A DNA stretch of 64,000 bases from Synechococcus sp. BSA11S. Its GTDB lineage: Bacteria > Cyanobacteriota > Cyanobacteriia > PCC-6307 > Cyanobiaceae. A program made the translations under genes and the position numbers. Under the pieces are notes generated by a model, which did not search any database, was not told the DNA's origin, and worked only from the letters and a program-made list of their open reading frames with translations. The stretch lies in contig NZ_VNWP01000008.1 of the NCBI RefSeq assembly GCF_014224355.1, forward strand, positions 1-64,000. The letters run 5' to 3'. Shown here piece by piece: positions 57,395 through 64,000 of the stretch; the stretch's first letter is position 1, and each line of letters starts with the position of its first letter.

Positions 57395-59965
57395 TCAATT
57401 CAAGCTGCCGGCTTCCGCCTGTCGCTGTCGTTGCTCGAGCAGCGCCTGGCGCAGGCCAGGGTGCTGCTCCAGCTCGGGATCGAGCTCCAGCAGCCGCCGC
57501 GCCAGCGCTCGCGCCTGCTCCAGCACCTCCCCGTCGTCGCTGAGGCTGGCCAGGGCCAGATCGGGCAGCCCCGACTGCCGGGTTCCCAGCACCTGCCCGG
57601 GGCCCCGCAGCTGCAGATCCATCTCGGCGATCTCGAAGCCGTCGCTGGAGCGCACCAGCAGCTCCAGCCGCTGCTGGGCCTGCCCTGCCTTGCCGTCGTT
57701 GATCAGCAGGCAGTGGGAGGCGGCCGCCCCCCGGCCCACCCGCCCCCGCAGCTGGTGAAGCTGGGCCAGCCCGAAGCGCTCGGCGTGCTCGATCACCATC
57801 ACGCTGGCCTCGGGCACATCGACCCCCACCTCCACCACGGTGGTGGACACCAGCACATCGCAATGGCCGCTGGAAAAGGCACCGATCGCCTCCTGCTTGC
57901 GGGGGCTCGGCATGCGCCCGTGCAGCAGGCCCACCCGCAGCTCCGGGAACACCTCCTCCTGCAACTGGTGGTGGACGGCCACGGCCGAACGCAGGTCCAG
58001 GGTCTCCGACTCCTCCACGAGGGGCAGCACCACATAGGCCCGCTGGCCCCGGGCCACCTCCTCGCGGATCAGCTCGTAGGCCTCCTGGCGCTGGCCCCCC
58101 CGCAGCAGGCGGGTGCGGATGGGGGTGCGTCCCGGCGGCAGGCCATCGATCTGACTCACCTCCAGGTCGCCGTGCACCGAGAGGGCCAGGGTGCGCGGGA
58201 TCGGTGTGGCGGTCATGGTCAGCAGGTGAGGCTGCAGGCCCTTGCCCATCAGCCGGTCACGCTGGCGCACGCCGAAGCGGTGCTGTTCATCCACCACCAC
58301 CAGCCCCAGCCGGGCGAAGGCCACCGGATCCTCGAGCAGCGCATGGGTGCCCACCAGCAGCTGCAGCTGACCATTGGCCAGGTCCTGGAGCAGCTGGCGG
58401 CGACGCCCTGCCGGGGTGGATCCCGTCAGCAGGGCCGTGCTCACGTGCAGCGGGCTGAGCCATTCCCCCAGCTTGCGGGCATGCTGCTCGGCGAGCACTT
58501 CCGTGGGGGCCATCAGGGCCCCCTGGCAACCGGCTTCGATGGCCACGAGCAGGGCCGCGATGGCCACCACGGTCTTGCCGCTGCCCACATCCCCCTGCAG
58601 CAGGCGCGCCATCGGCTGCTCCTGCTCCAGATCGGCCTGAATGTCGGCCAGCACCCGCCGCTGGGCCTGGGTCAACTGGAAGGGCAGCAACTCGAGAAAG
58701 GAGGCCATCAGGCTCGACTGTCCCCTGGGCAGTCGAAGGGGCCGCGCCGGGCGCCGGGCCAGCTGCCGGCGCCGTTGCAGCAGGCTGAGCTGCAGCAGCA
58801 GGAATTCATCGAAGACCAGCCGGTGGCGGCTGGCCCTGAGTGCCTCGCGATCAGCGGGATCGTGCAACCCGCGCAGGGCCGTGGCTCGATCCAGCAGACC
58901 CTCCTGCTGCCGCAGGGCGGCCGGCAGGGGATCACCCCAGTGCGCCGCGGCGGAGAGCACCGTCTGGATGGCCTGGCGCAGACGTTCGGCGCCGAGCCCC
59001 TCGGTGAGGGCATAGACCGGCACCAGCCGTCCGATCCGGCGCGAGCGCACAGGGGTGCCCGGGGAGTCGAGCACTTCCAGCAGGGGATCCTGCAGGGTGG
59101 GTCCGTAGGGGGTCTGCCGTACCAGGCCGCTGGCGGCCACGCTGCAGCCGGGGGGGAACTGCCGCTGCTGGGCCTTGAGCCAGCCCGGGGAACTGAACCG
59201 CTTGCCGGCGAAGAACTTGCTGAGCCGCAACCGTCCGGTGATGTCGTGCACCTGCAGTTCCAGGATCACCAGCCTGGGGTTGCGGGGGCTGGCGAAGGCA
59301 TGGCAGCGCTTCACCGTGGCCACGATCGTGGCCGTGCTGCCGGGAACCAGCTCCTGAATCCGCACCAGATTGGCGTAGTCGAGATAGTCGCGGGGGTAGT
59401 GGCGCAGCAGATCCCGGGCCAGCAGCAACCCCAGGCTGGCCAGGCGCGTGGCGGTTTTCGGTCCGATCCCCGGCACCTCGCCCAGGGGGGTGTCGGGTTG
59501 GAGGAGACCGGCCGTCCTGCGGGCTGCCGCGCCCCCGCTGCCGGAGGGCGCCGGCGAGGGGGCCAGCCTCAGTCGAGGGGGTCCGGGTGGGCGTGGAGGA
59601 TTCAGGCTTCGGCGCAGGCCATGCAGCCGCTCCCGGCAACGCCGCAGCAGCGACTGGCGCTGGGCCTGGGACAGGTCGTCGTAGCGCCTGAACAGGTCGG
59701 CCAGGGTGGCCAGGGCGGCCGCTGCCTCTGGCAACCTCTGGATCAGACCCTCAGGGGGCCGGCGGCACTCGCGCTCGAGAAACACGCTGAACCGTTCCCG
59801 ACGGCCCTGAAGGTTCTCGAAGCCGCGCTCCACCTCCAGCTGCAGCGCCTGCTGCAGGGTGGTGATCCAGGTCCCGTGGTCCTCGGAGGACCCAGCGGCG
59901 GGACCGGGCGACTCGCCCGGGGTCAGGCCGGGGCCTGGGGGCTGGACTGGCTGTCCTGCATCCAC
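57395..59965 (-). CDS. recG: ATP-dependent DNA helicase RecG
   Basis: This enzyme remodels stalled replication forks. The 856-residue protein (GTG start at 59965) has a roughly 150-residue N-terminal extension, then the wedge domain with GIGPKTATRLASLGL, and helicase motifs: Walker A LLQGDVGSGKTVVAIAALL, DEQHRFGVRQR, TMTATPIPRTLAL, VSTTVVEVGVDVPEASVM and QLRGRVGRG. The C-terminus has LRGPGQVLGTRQSGLPD. The start is uncertain: no ATG occurs in the plausible range and the chosen GTG overlaps the upstream gene by 43 bases. Confidence 0.9.
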   Translation of the reverse strand: MDAGQPVQPPGPGLTPGESPGPAAGSSEDHGTWITTLQQALQLEVERGFENLQGRRERFSVFLERECRRPPEGLIQRLPEAAAALATLADLFRRYDDLSQAQRQSLLRRCRERLHGLRRSLNPPRPPGPPRLRLAPSPAPSGSGGAAARRTAGLLQPDTPLGEVPGIGPKTATRLASLGLLLARDLLRHYPRDYLDYANLVRIQELVPGSTATIVATVKRCHAFASPRNPRLVILELQVHDITGRLRLSKFFAGKRFSSPGWLKAQQRQFPPGCSVAASGLVRQTPYGPTLQDPLLEVLDSPGTPVRSRRIGRLVPVYALTEGLGAERLRQAIQTVLSAAAHWGDPLPAALRQQEGLLDRATALRGLHDPADREALRASRHRLVFDEFLLLQLSLLQRRRQLARRPARPLRLPRGQSSLMASFLELLPFQLTQAQRRVLADIQADLEQEQPMARLLQGDVGSGKTVVAIAALLVAIEAGCQGALMAPTEVLAEQHARKLGEWLSPLHVSTALLTGSTPAGRRRQLLQDLANGQLQLLVGTHALLEDPVAFARLGLVVVDEQHRFGVRQRDRLMGKGLQPHLLTMTATPIPRTLALSVHGDLEVSQIDGLPPGRTPIRTRLLRGGQRQEAYELIREEVARGQRAYVVLPLVEESETLDLRSAVAVHHQLQEEVFPELRVGLLHGRMPSPRKQEAIGAFSSGHCDVLVSTTVVEVGVDVPEASVMVIEHAERFGLAQLHQLRGRVGRGAAASHCLLINDGKAGQAQQRLELLVRSSDGFEIAEMDLQLRGPGQVLGTRQSGLPDLALASLSDDGEVLEQARALARRLLELDPELEQHPGLRQALLEQRQRQAEAGSLN

Positions 59966-61170
59966 TGCTGTTCCGCTTCCAGGGCCCGGGCCCGCCGCTG
60001 CCAGTGGCGGTACTGCTGAGCCATTTTGCGCACGCTGGCCCGTCGCTGCTCCAGGCGCTTGCGGCAGGTGCGCAGGCGGGGTTGCTCGTATTCGATGTCG
60101 CCTGTGCGCAGCAGCACCCCAAGGGCCTGCACCTGCGCGGGAGTGTCGGGGGTGCCGAAGGGCAACTGGATCTTCAGCAGGTTGGCCGGGGCCGGCAGGG
60201 CCTCCAGCTGTCCCTGCAGGACAGCGTCGAGCAGGCTCAGGGGCAGCAGGCTGCGGGTGAGCCCCAGTTTGATCAGATCCAGGTTGATGGCGTGGGACAG
60301 GTTGCGCAGGCGCCGCTGCAGGGCACGGTCCAGGGCCTTCCACCACTCCAGCAGCTCCAGGGGCTGCCTCGGCACCAGGCCCGGTTCATTCCGGCTGCCT
60401 TCGGGCTCATTCGAGGGTGACTCAGCTGGGTCCGCGCTGTGCGGGCCGCTGAGGCCAGGTCCCTGGTCTTGGGTCTCCCCGGGGTTGGCCATCACCAGCA
60501 GGGCGCGCAGGATGTCGGTGGGATCGTCAGCCTCGCCCTCCACCGGATCTGCTCCGCTGTCGTCTTCTCTGTCCTCTTCGACTTCTTCGCCCTCCTCGAG
60601 GTCGACGTCCTGGTTCTCGTGCCCGCCGATGTCGTTGGAAGGGGCCTCGAGAAGCTCGCTGAGGCCGGCCAGCGCGGGGATACCAGCGGAGAACAGCTCG
60701 GCGGAGAGGGGCAGGTTCAGATCCAGCCGGATCGAGCCGGCCGGCTCCTCACGCTCCTCCTGATCGTCCGTCTCAGGGTCGGATCCGGCCCCGGAGGACA
60801 TCTGCTCCAGGACCTGGTTGAGGCGCCGTTGCTCCAGCTCCCCCTGGCGCCTCTTCTCGGTCTGAACCTGGCGGGCGAGCACCAGGAGCTGCTCGAGGGT
60901 CAGGAGGCAGCCGCAACGGTGGACCAGTTGCTCCAGCCGCCGGGGCAGTTCCTGCCGCTGGAGGTCAGTGAGCTGCTGGTAGCGCTCGGGGACCACCTGG
61001 GTGGCCACATGAAAAACGGCCTGCTGAACAGCGTCCAGCAGGCCTTCGCGCAACACCTGGAGGTAGAGGGCCAGGTCGCGGTACAGGTCCCGATGACCCA
61101 CCGCCAGACTCCGACGAATCCGATCCAGGTGCCCTCGGGCTTCGGACAACGCGGTGGCGCTGGTCTCCAA
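59923..61170 (-). CDS. Hypothetical acidic and coiled-coil protein between tsf and recG
   Basis: The 415-residue protein has an N-terminal helical part (about residues 1-125, with LYLQVLREGLLDAVQQAVFH). A strongly acidic low-complexity middle follows (about 150-260, with DLEEGEEVEEDREDDSG). The C-terminal helical and basic part includes LEWWKALDRALQRRLRNLSH and ends with RKRLEQRRASVRKMAQQYRH. No membrane segment or known domain is recognised. The position between tsf and recG is one I recall for picocyanobacterial hypotheticals. Its end overlaps the recG start. Confidence 0.7.
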   Translation of the reverse strand: METSATALSEARGHLDRIRRSLAVGHRDLYRDLALYLQVLREGLLDAVQQAVFHVATQVVPERYQQLTDLQRQELPRRLEQLVHRCGCLLTLEQLLVLARQVQTEKRRQGELEQRRLNQVLEQMSSGAGSDPETDDQEEREEPAGSIRLDLNLPLSAELFSAGIPALAGLSELLEAPSNDIGGHENQDVDLEEGEEVEEDREDDSGADPVEGEADDPTDILRALLVMANPGETQDQGPGLSGPHSADPAESPSNEPEGSRNEPGLVPRQPLELLEWWKALDRALQRRLRNLSHAINLDLIKLGLTRSLLPLSLLDAVLQGQLEALPAPANLLKIQLPFGTPDTPAQVQALGVLLRTGDIEYEQPRLRTCRKRLEQRRASVRKMAQQYRHWQRRARALEAEQQWMQDSQSSPQAPA

Positions 61171-61214
61171 TCGGCTGAGGCGTAGGGACTGAGGAAGGGG
61201 AACGCCGGCGGGGC

Positions 61215-61877
61215 TCAGGCCGCCTTGCCGGTGATGGCGGCCACTTCGGCGGCGAAGTCGGTCTGTTCCACCTCGATCCCTTCGCCGAGGGTGTAGCGGG
61301 TGAAGCGACGCACCTGGACGTTTTCGCCGATCTTGCCGGCCACCTGCTTGACCAGCTCGGCCACGGTGATCGAGCTGTCCTTGATGAAAGGCTGCTCCAG
61401 CAGGGCCAGTTCCTTGAGGCGCTTGCCGATGCGCCCCTCGACGATCTTCTCCTTCATCTTGTCGGGCTTGCCCGCCAGGTCGTCGCGACCCATCTCGATC
61501 TGCTTTTCACGCTCACCCACTGCCGCGGGAATGTCGGTGGTGCTGACGTATTCGACATTGGGGCAGGCGGCAATCTGCATCGCCACATTGCGCAGCAGAT
61601 CCTGGAAGAGGTCGCCGCGGGCGACGAAATCGGTTTCGCAGTTCACCTCCACCAGCACACCCACCCGTGCCCCGGTATGGATGTAGCTGCCGATGGCACC
61701 TTCAGCGGCCGTGCGGCCCGCTTTCTTCTCGGCGGTGGCGATGCCTTTCTGGCGCAGCCATTCGGCGGCTTTGCCCATGTCGCCCGCGGATTCTCCGAGC
61801 GCCTTTTTGCAATCCATCATGCCGGCGCCTGTCTTCTCGCGCAGTTCCTTGACGAGCTTCGCTGAGATTTCAGCCAT
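61215..61877 (-). CDS. tsf: Elongation factor Ts
   Basis: This is the nucleotide exchange factor for EF-Tu. The 220-residue protein begins [21 protein letters not shown] with the UBA-like core, then [20 protein letters not shown] and the Tu-binding region, and [20 protein letters not shown]. The length is that of the short cyanobacterial type. It follows rpsB after 103 bases containing a hairpin. Confidence 0.95.
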   Translation of the reverse strand: MAEISAKLVKELREKTGAGMMDCKKALGESAGDMGKAAEWLRQKGIATAEKKAGRTAAEGAIGSYIHTGARVGVLVEVNCETDFVARGDLFQDLLRNVAMQIAACPNVEYVSTTDIPAAVGEREKQIEMGRDDLAGKPDKMKEKIVEGRIGKRLKELALLEQPFIKDSSITVAELVKQVAGKIGENVQVRRFTRYTLGEGIEVEQTDFAAEVAAITGKAA

Positions 61878-61919
61878 GGGAGGGAGAGGGAGGAAAGGAA
61901 GAGTTGGGTTGGTAATCAG

Positions 61920-61942
61920 GGGTCCCGAACATGCCGGGACCC
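61920..61942 (-). promoter_or_regulatory. Hairpin between rpsB and tsf
   Basis: GGGTCCCG at 61920-61927 pairs perfectly with CGGGACCC at 61935-61942. It lies in the rpsB-tsf gap and lacks a T-run. It may attenuate transcription or set the ratio of the two products by RNA processing. Confidence 0.5.
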
Positions 61943-61980
61943 AGGGGGACCATCAGTCCTGAGGGTGGAGCCGCCTGGCT

Positions 61981-62697
61981 CTAGCCTTCGTCGTTGTCGT
62001 CGCGCTGCTCCTGGTTGCCGTGGCGACCTTCGTTGATCGCGTCAGCAAGGCGACCCAGCACGAGCTGCACGGAGCGGACCGCGTCGTCGTTGCAGGGGAT
62101 GGGGACGTCGGCGAGGTCGGGATCGCAGTTGGTGTCGAGCATCGACACCAGGGGGATGTCGAGCTTGCGGCACTCGAGCACAGCATTGTTCTCGCGGCGC
62201 TGGTCCACCAGCACCACCACGTCCGGCAGGCGGCGCATGTTCTTCAGGCCACCGAGATACTTCTGCAGGCGCTCCAGCTCACGGCGCAGCACGGCCCCTT
62301 CTTTCTTGGGGCGCATGGCGATGGCTCCGGAGCTCTCCATCCGCTCCAGATCCTTGAGGCGATCGATGCGGGCACGCATCGTGCTCCAGTTGGTGAGCAT
62401 GCCACCCAGCCAGCGCTGGTTGACGTAGGCGGCGCCGCAGCGACTGGCCTCGATGGCAATCACCTCGGAGGCCTGTTTCTTGGTGCCCACGAAGAGGAAG
62501 CGCTTGCCGCTGCGGGAGGCATTGCGGGTCCACTTGTAGGCATTGTTCATGCAGACGGCGGTCTGCACGAGATCAATGATGTGAACCCCATTGCGCGCGC
62601 AATAGATGTAGCGCGACATCTTGGGATTCCAGCGACGCGTCTGGTGCCCGAAGTGGGCGCCAGCCTCCATCATCTCGGAGAGGGTGACAACAGCCAT
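61981..62697 (-). CDS. rpsB: 30S ribosomal protein S2
   Basis: The 238-residue protein from the ATG at 62697 shows the S2 signatures [20 protein letters not shown] and [20 protein letters not shown], then [27 protein letters not shown] and [18 protein letters not shown] (seen as [14 protein letters not shown]). The C-terminus is acidic. It is followed by tsf, the usual order. Confidence 0.95.
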   Translation of the reverse strand: MAVVTLSEMMEAGAHFGHQTRRWNPKMSRYIYCARNGVHIIDLVQTAVCMNNAYKWTRNASRSGKRFLFVGTKKQASEVIAIEASRCGAAYVNQRWLGGMLTNWSTMRARIDRLKDLERMESSGAIAMRPKKEGAVLRRELERLQKYLGGLKNMRRLPDVVVLVDQRRENNAVLECRKLDIPLVSMLDTNCDPDLADVPIPCNDDAVRSVQLVLGRLADAINEGRHGNQEQRDDNDEG

Positions 62698-62836
62698 GGT
62701 TGGGAAGGGTTTCGGGTTCGCCTCCACCTGCCAGGGATCAGACGCGATGACCCGAAAGGAGGATCACCGGTGCCGACTGAGCACCCGAAACGGACAGGTG
62801 TGCGGTTTGTTAAGGACGCTCCAAGCTACCAAACGG
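62698..62836 (-). promoter_or_regulatory. rpsB leader with alternative base-pairing elements
   Basis: The 139-base gap upstream of rpsB contains ACCCGAAA at 62750-62757 and again at 62783-62790, and the reverse complement TTTCGGGT at 62710-62717. Either of the two distal copies can pair with the one near the start codon, so two exclusive hairpins are possible (the second extends to 9 bp). A TTAACA segment at about 62808-62813 on the minus strand could be a -10 box. This is compatible with an autoregulatory S2 leader, but no known motif was matched. Confidence 0.5.
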
Positions 62837-63769
62837 TCAGCGAAGGCCTGCAGCGTGCGCCTCTCGGAACAGAGCTCGCACCCCCAGGCGGTTGAGGGGC
62901 AGCCGCAGCAGCTCCATGGCCAGAGCGTTGTGGCCGTGGCGAATCAGCCAGGCCAGCAGCGGCCTGAGCGTGCGCTCGTTGAGCAGACCCCCCAGGGTGA
63001 GCAGCTCCCAGAGCAGGCGGTGCCACCAGGTGAACTGAATGATGAAGCGCACCCGCCGGGTGGGGTGCTTGCGGTAGAAAACCAGCCCCATGCGGGCCCG
63101 TTCCTGCTCGATCCGCACCAGATCAGGCAATTGCTCGAGGCTGAGGGCCGGGTGCCAGTGGTATCCCACAGCCGCCGGGCAGCGCACCAGCTCAACCCCC
63201 AGTCGGCGCAGCCGCTCGCCCAGCTCCAGGTCCTCCCAGCCGTAGAGGCGGAAGCCCGTATCGAACAGGCCGGCCCTCTCCAGCACCTGGCGATCAATCG
63301 CCACGTTGCCCGTGGCGAAGTAGGCCCAGGAGTGATCGCTCAGCTTGTGGGGCTCGCTGGTGGGATCATCGAAATTGGCGGTGTTGATCACGGCTCCGTA
63401 GGTGAAGCAGAGCCGATTGCCGCTCTGCCGCCAGCGGGCCTCCAGAGCCCGGGCATGCTCCAGCAGAAAGGAGCTGGTGACCACCAGATCACTGTCGATG
63501 AACACGATCACGTCACCGCGAGCCTCATCCACGCCCCGGTTGCGGCCCTCGGCGGGCCCGCCATGGTCCTGCTCGATCAGGCGCACATGGGGGAATCGCG
63601 GGGCTTCCTGCCGCAGCCAAGCGGCGGTGCCATCGGTGGAGCCGTCGTCGACCACCACCACCTCGTAACCCTCCAGCGGAAGGCCCAGCTGCTGATCCTC
63701 GAGGGCGAGCAGGGCCTTCTCCAGGATCGGGCGGCGGTTGTAGGTGGGGATGACGACGCTGGGGAACAT
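62837..63769 (-). CDS. Family 2 glycosyltransferase
   Basis: The 310-residue GT-A protein starts FPSVVIPTYNRRPILEKAL. Donor and metal motifs are VVVVDDGSTDGT and IVFIDSDLVV (DxD), with GPAEGRNRGVDEARGD between and the acceptor motif GWEDLELGERLRR (the ED of GT2). The C-terminus has a hydrophobic amphipathic region (FTWWHRLLWELLTLGG). The ATG at 63769 is chosen since the alternative at 63796 lies against the upstream terminator. The acceptor is unknown. Confidence 0.87.
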   Translation of the reverse strand: MFPSVVIPTYNRRPILEKALLALEDQQLGLPLEGYEVVVVDDGSTDGTAAWLRQEAPRFPHVRLIEQDHGGPAEGRNRGVDEARGDVIVFIDSDLVVTSSFLLEHARALEARWRQSGNRLCFTYGAVINTANFDDPTSEPHKLSDHSWAYFATGNVAIDRQVLERAGLFDTGFRLYGWEDLELGERLRRLGVELVRCPAAVGYHWHPALSLEQLPDLVRIEQERARMGLVFYRKHPTRRVRFIIQFTWWHRLLWELLTLGGLLNERTLRPLLAWLIRHGHNALAMELLRLPLNRLGVRALFREAHAAGLR

Positions 63770-63797
63770 GGCTGGCGGCCGGTGGGAGTGGGGCATG

Positions 63798-63820
63798 AAA
63801 AAGGGATCCCTCAGGATCCC
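63798..63820 (-). terminator. Rho-independent terminator
   Basis: On the minus strand GGGATCC (63820-63814) pairs with GGATCCC (63809-63803) around a 4-base loop and is followed directly by TTTTT (63802-63798). It stands about 32 bases after the stop of the partial gene at 63852. It is the only intrinsic terminator with a T-run recognised in the window. Confidence 0.8.
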
Positions 63821-63851
63821 CACGCCCCGGAGGGCGAAACCAGCGCCAGGC

Positions 63852-64000
63852 TCAGTCGGCGGCGCCGCCGTTGTTGGCGGTGCCGGTGACGCCGTTGCCG
63901 GCCCCTTCACCGCGGCCGTCGTTGCGGAGCTTGCGCTTCTTGAACTTACGGGCGTAGGCGCGGTTGCGTTCCTGTTTTTCCTTTTTCAGATTCCTGCGTT
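63852..64000 (-). CDS. Small very basic protein, C-terminal part (cut by window edge)
   Basis: The reading frame enters at the window edge with two bases of a codon and gives 48 residues before TGA at 63852-63854. The first part is strongly basic (RRNLKKEKQERNRAYARKFK, then KRKLRNDGRG) and the tail is Gly/Asn-rich (EGAGNGVTGTANNGGAAD). A Lys/Arg-rich small cyanobacterial protein of this kind looks like an RNA- or ribosome-binding factor, but I do not recognise a named family. The N-terminus is outside the window. Confidence 0.6.
   Translation of the reverse strand, partial: RRNLKKEKQERNRAYARKFKKRKLRNDGRGEGAGNGVTGTANNGGAAD

Noticed and set aside
63770-63796. ATG at 63796 as glycosyltransferase start
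   Set aside because: It lies directly against the T-run of an intrinsic terminator on the same strand; the GT2 fold begins at the ATG at 63769.

Overview
This window is a GC-rich, tightly packed chromosomal segment from a unicellular cyanobacterium, most likely of the Cyanobium/Synechococcus group. The evidence is chlP (geranylgeranyl reductase for chlorophyll), ferredoxin-type sulfite reductase, hemA, the dual-function FBPase/SBPase glpX beside rpe, glgC, CcsA, a CuA-less alternative terminal oxidase, a cyanobacterial-type exosortase, and the small picocyanobacterial gene hcp between tRNA genes next to rplS. The species assignment is inference. No rRNA, CRISPR array, prophage or intact insertion sequence is visible. 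Only the first kilobase looks like foreign or decayed DNA.

Region by region. (1) 1-1050: remnants of two transposases (IS481-like and IS3-like) followed by AT-richer non-coding DNA. (2) 1053-7790: a cell-surface polysaccharide locus with a Wzc-like tyrosine autokinase transcribed leftward. Facing right is a coupled operon of an HpsJ-like membrane protein, an exosortase, an exosortase-associated protein and a CapD/WbpM-type sugar dehydratase. (3) 7720-15700: a zinc-ribbon protein, polA, a CPA1-like antiporter with altered ion motifs, then a leftward block rplS - tRNA-Trp - hcp - tRNA-Asp - gltX that is rich in inverted repeats. (4) 15746-22124: mixed housekeeping genes (map, an SDR, a BioD-like/DRTGG protein, a DprA-like protein, NfeD opposite an SPFH protein, MAPEG, YajQ). 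(5) 22134-27639: a fused ATP-dependent 5-oxoprolinase overlapping gamma-glutamyltransferase, i.e. a gamma-glutamyl/glutathione salvage pair. (6) 28361-34130: two DUF2231 membrane proteins, oxidase subunits II, I and III, and a GMC flavoprotein, joined by 4-base overlaps or gaps of a few bases. Subunit II has lost four of its CuA ligands and subunit I carries the A2-type YSHP signature, so this looks like the cyanobacterial alternative respiratory terminal oxidase (ARTO).

(7) 34511-43959: ilvD and a carbon-metabolism cluster (pgl, gnd, glgC, hemA, glpX leftward; rpe rightward) covering the oxidative pentose phosphate pathway, glycogen synthesis, tetrapyrrole entry and Calvin-cycle regeneration. 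(8) 44051-49681: ccsA, the outer-membrane LPS transport genes lptF-lptB-lptA, a DUF309 protein and typA. (9) 49854-57360: a VanY-like and a VanX-like D-Ala peptidase around chlP, glyS and sir. (10) 57395-64000: recG, an acidic hypothetical protein, tsf, rpsB with a structured leader, a family-2 glycosyltransferase and the 3' end of a small very basic protein.

The most interesting points are the ARTO operon with its DUF2231 and GMC partners, the 12-bp perfect inverted repeat enclosing tRNA-Trp, the rpsB leader with mutually exclusive pairings, and the exosortase-polysaccharide locus. No gene-free stretch longer than about 300 bases exists outside the decayed left edge; the longest are 111-336 and 872-1052.
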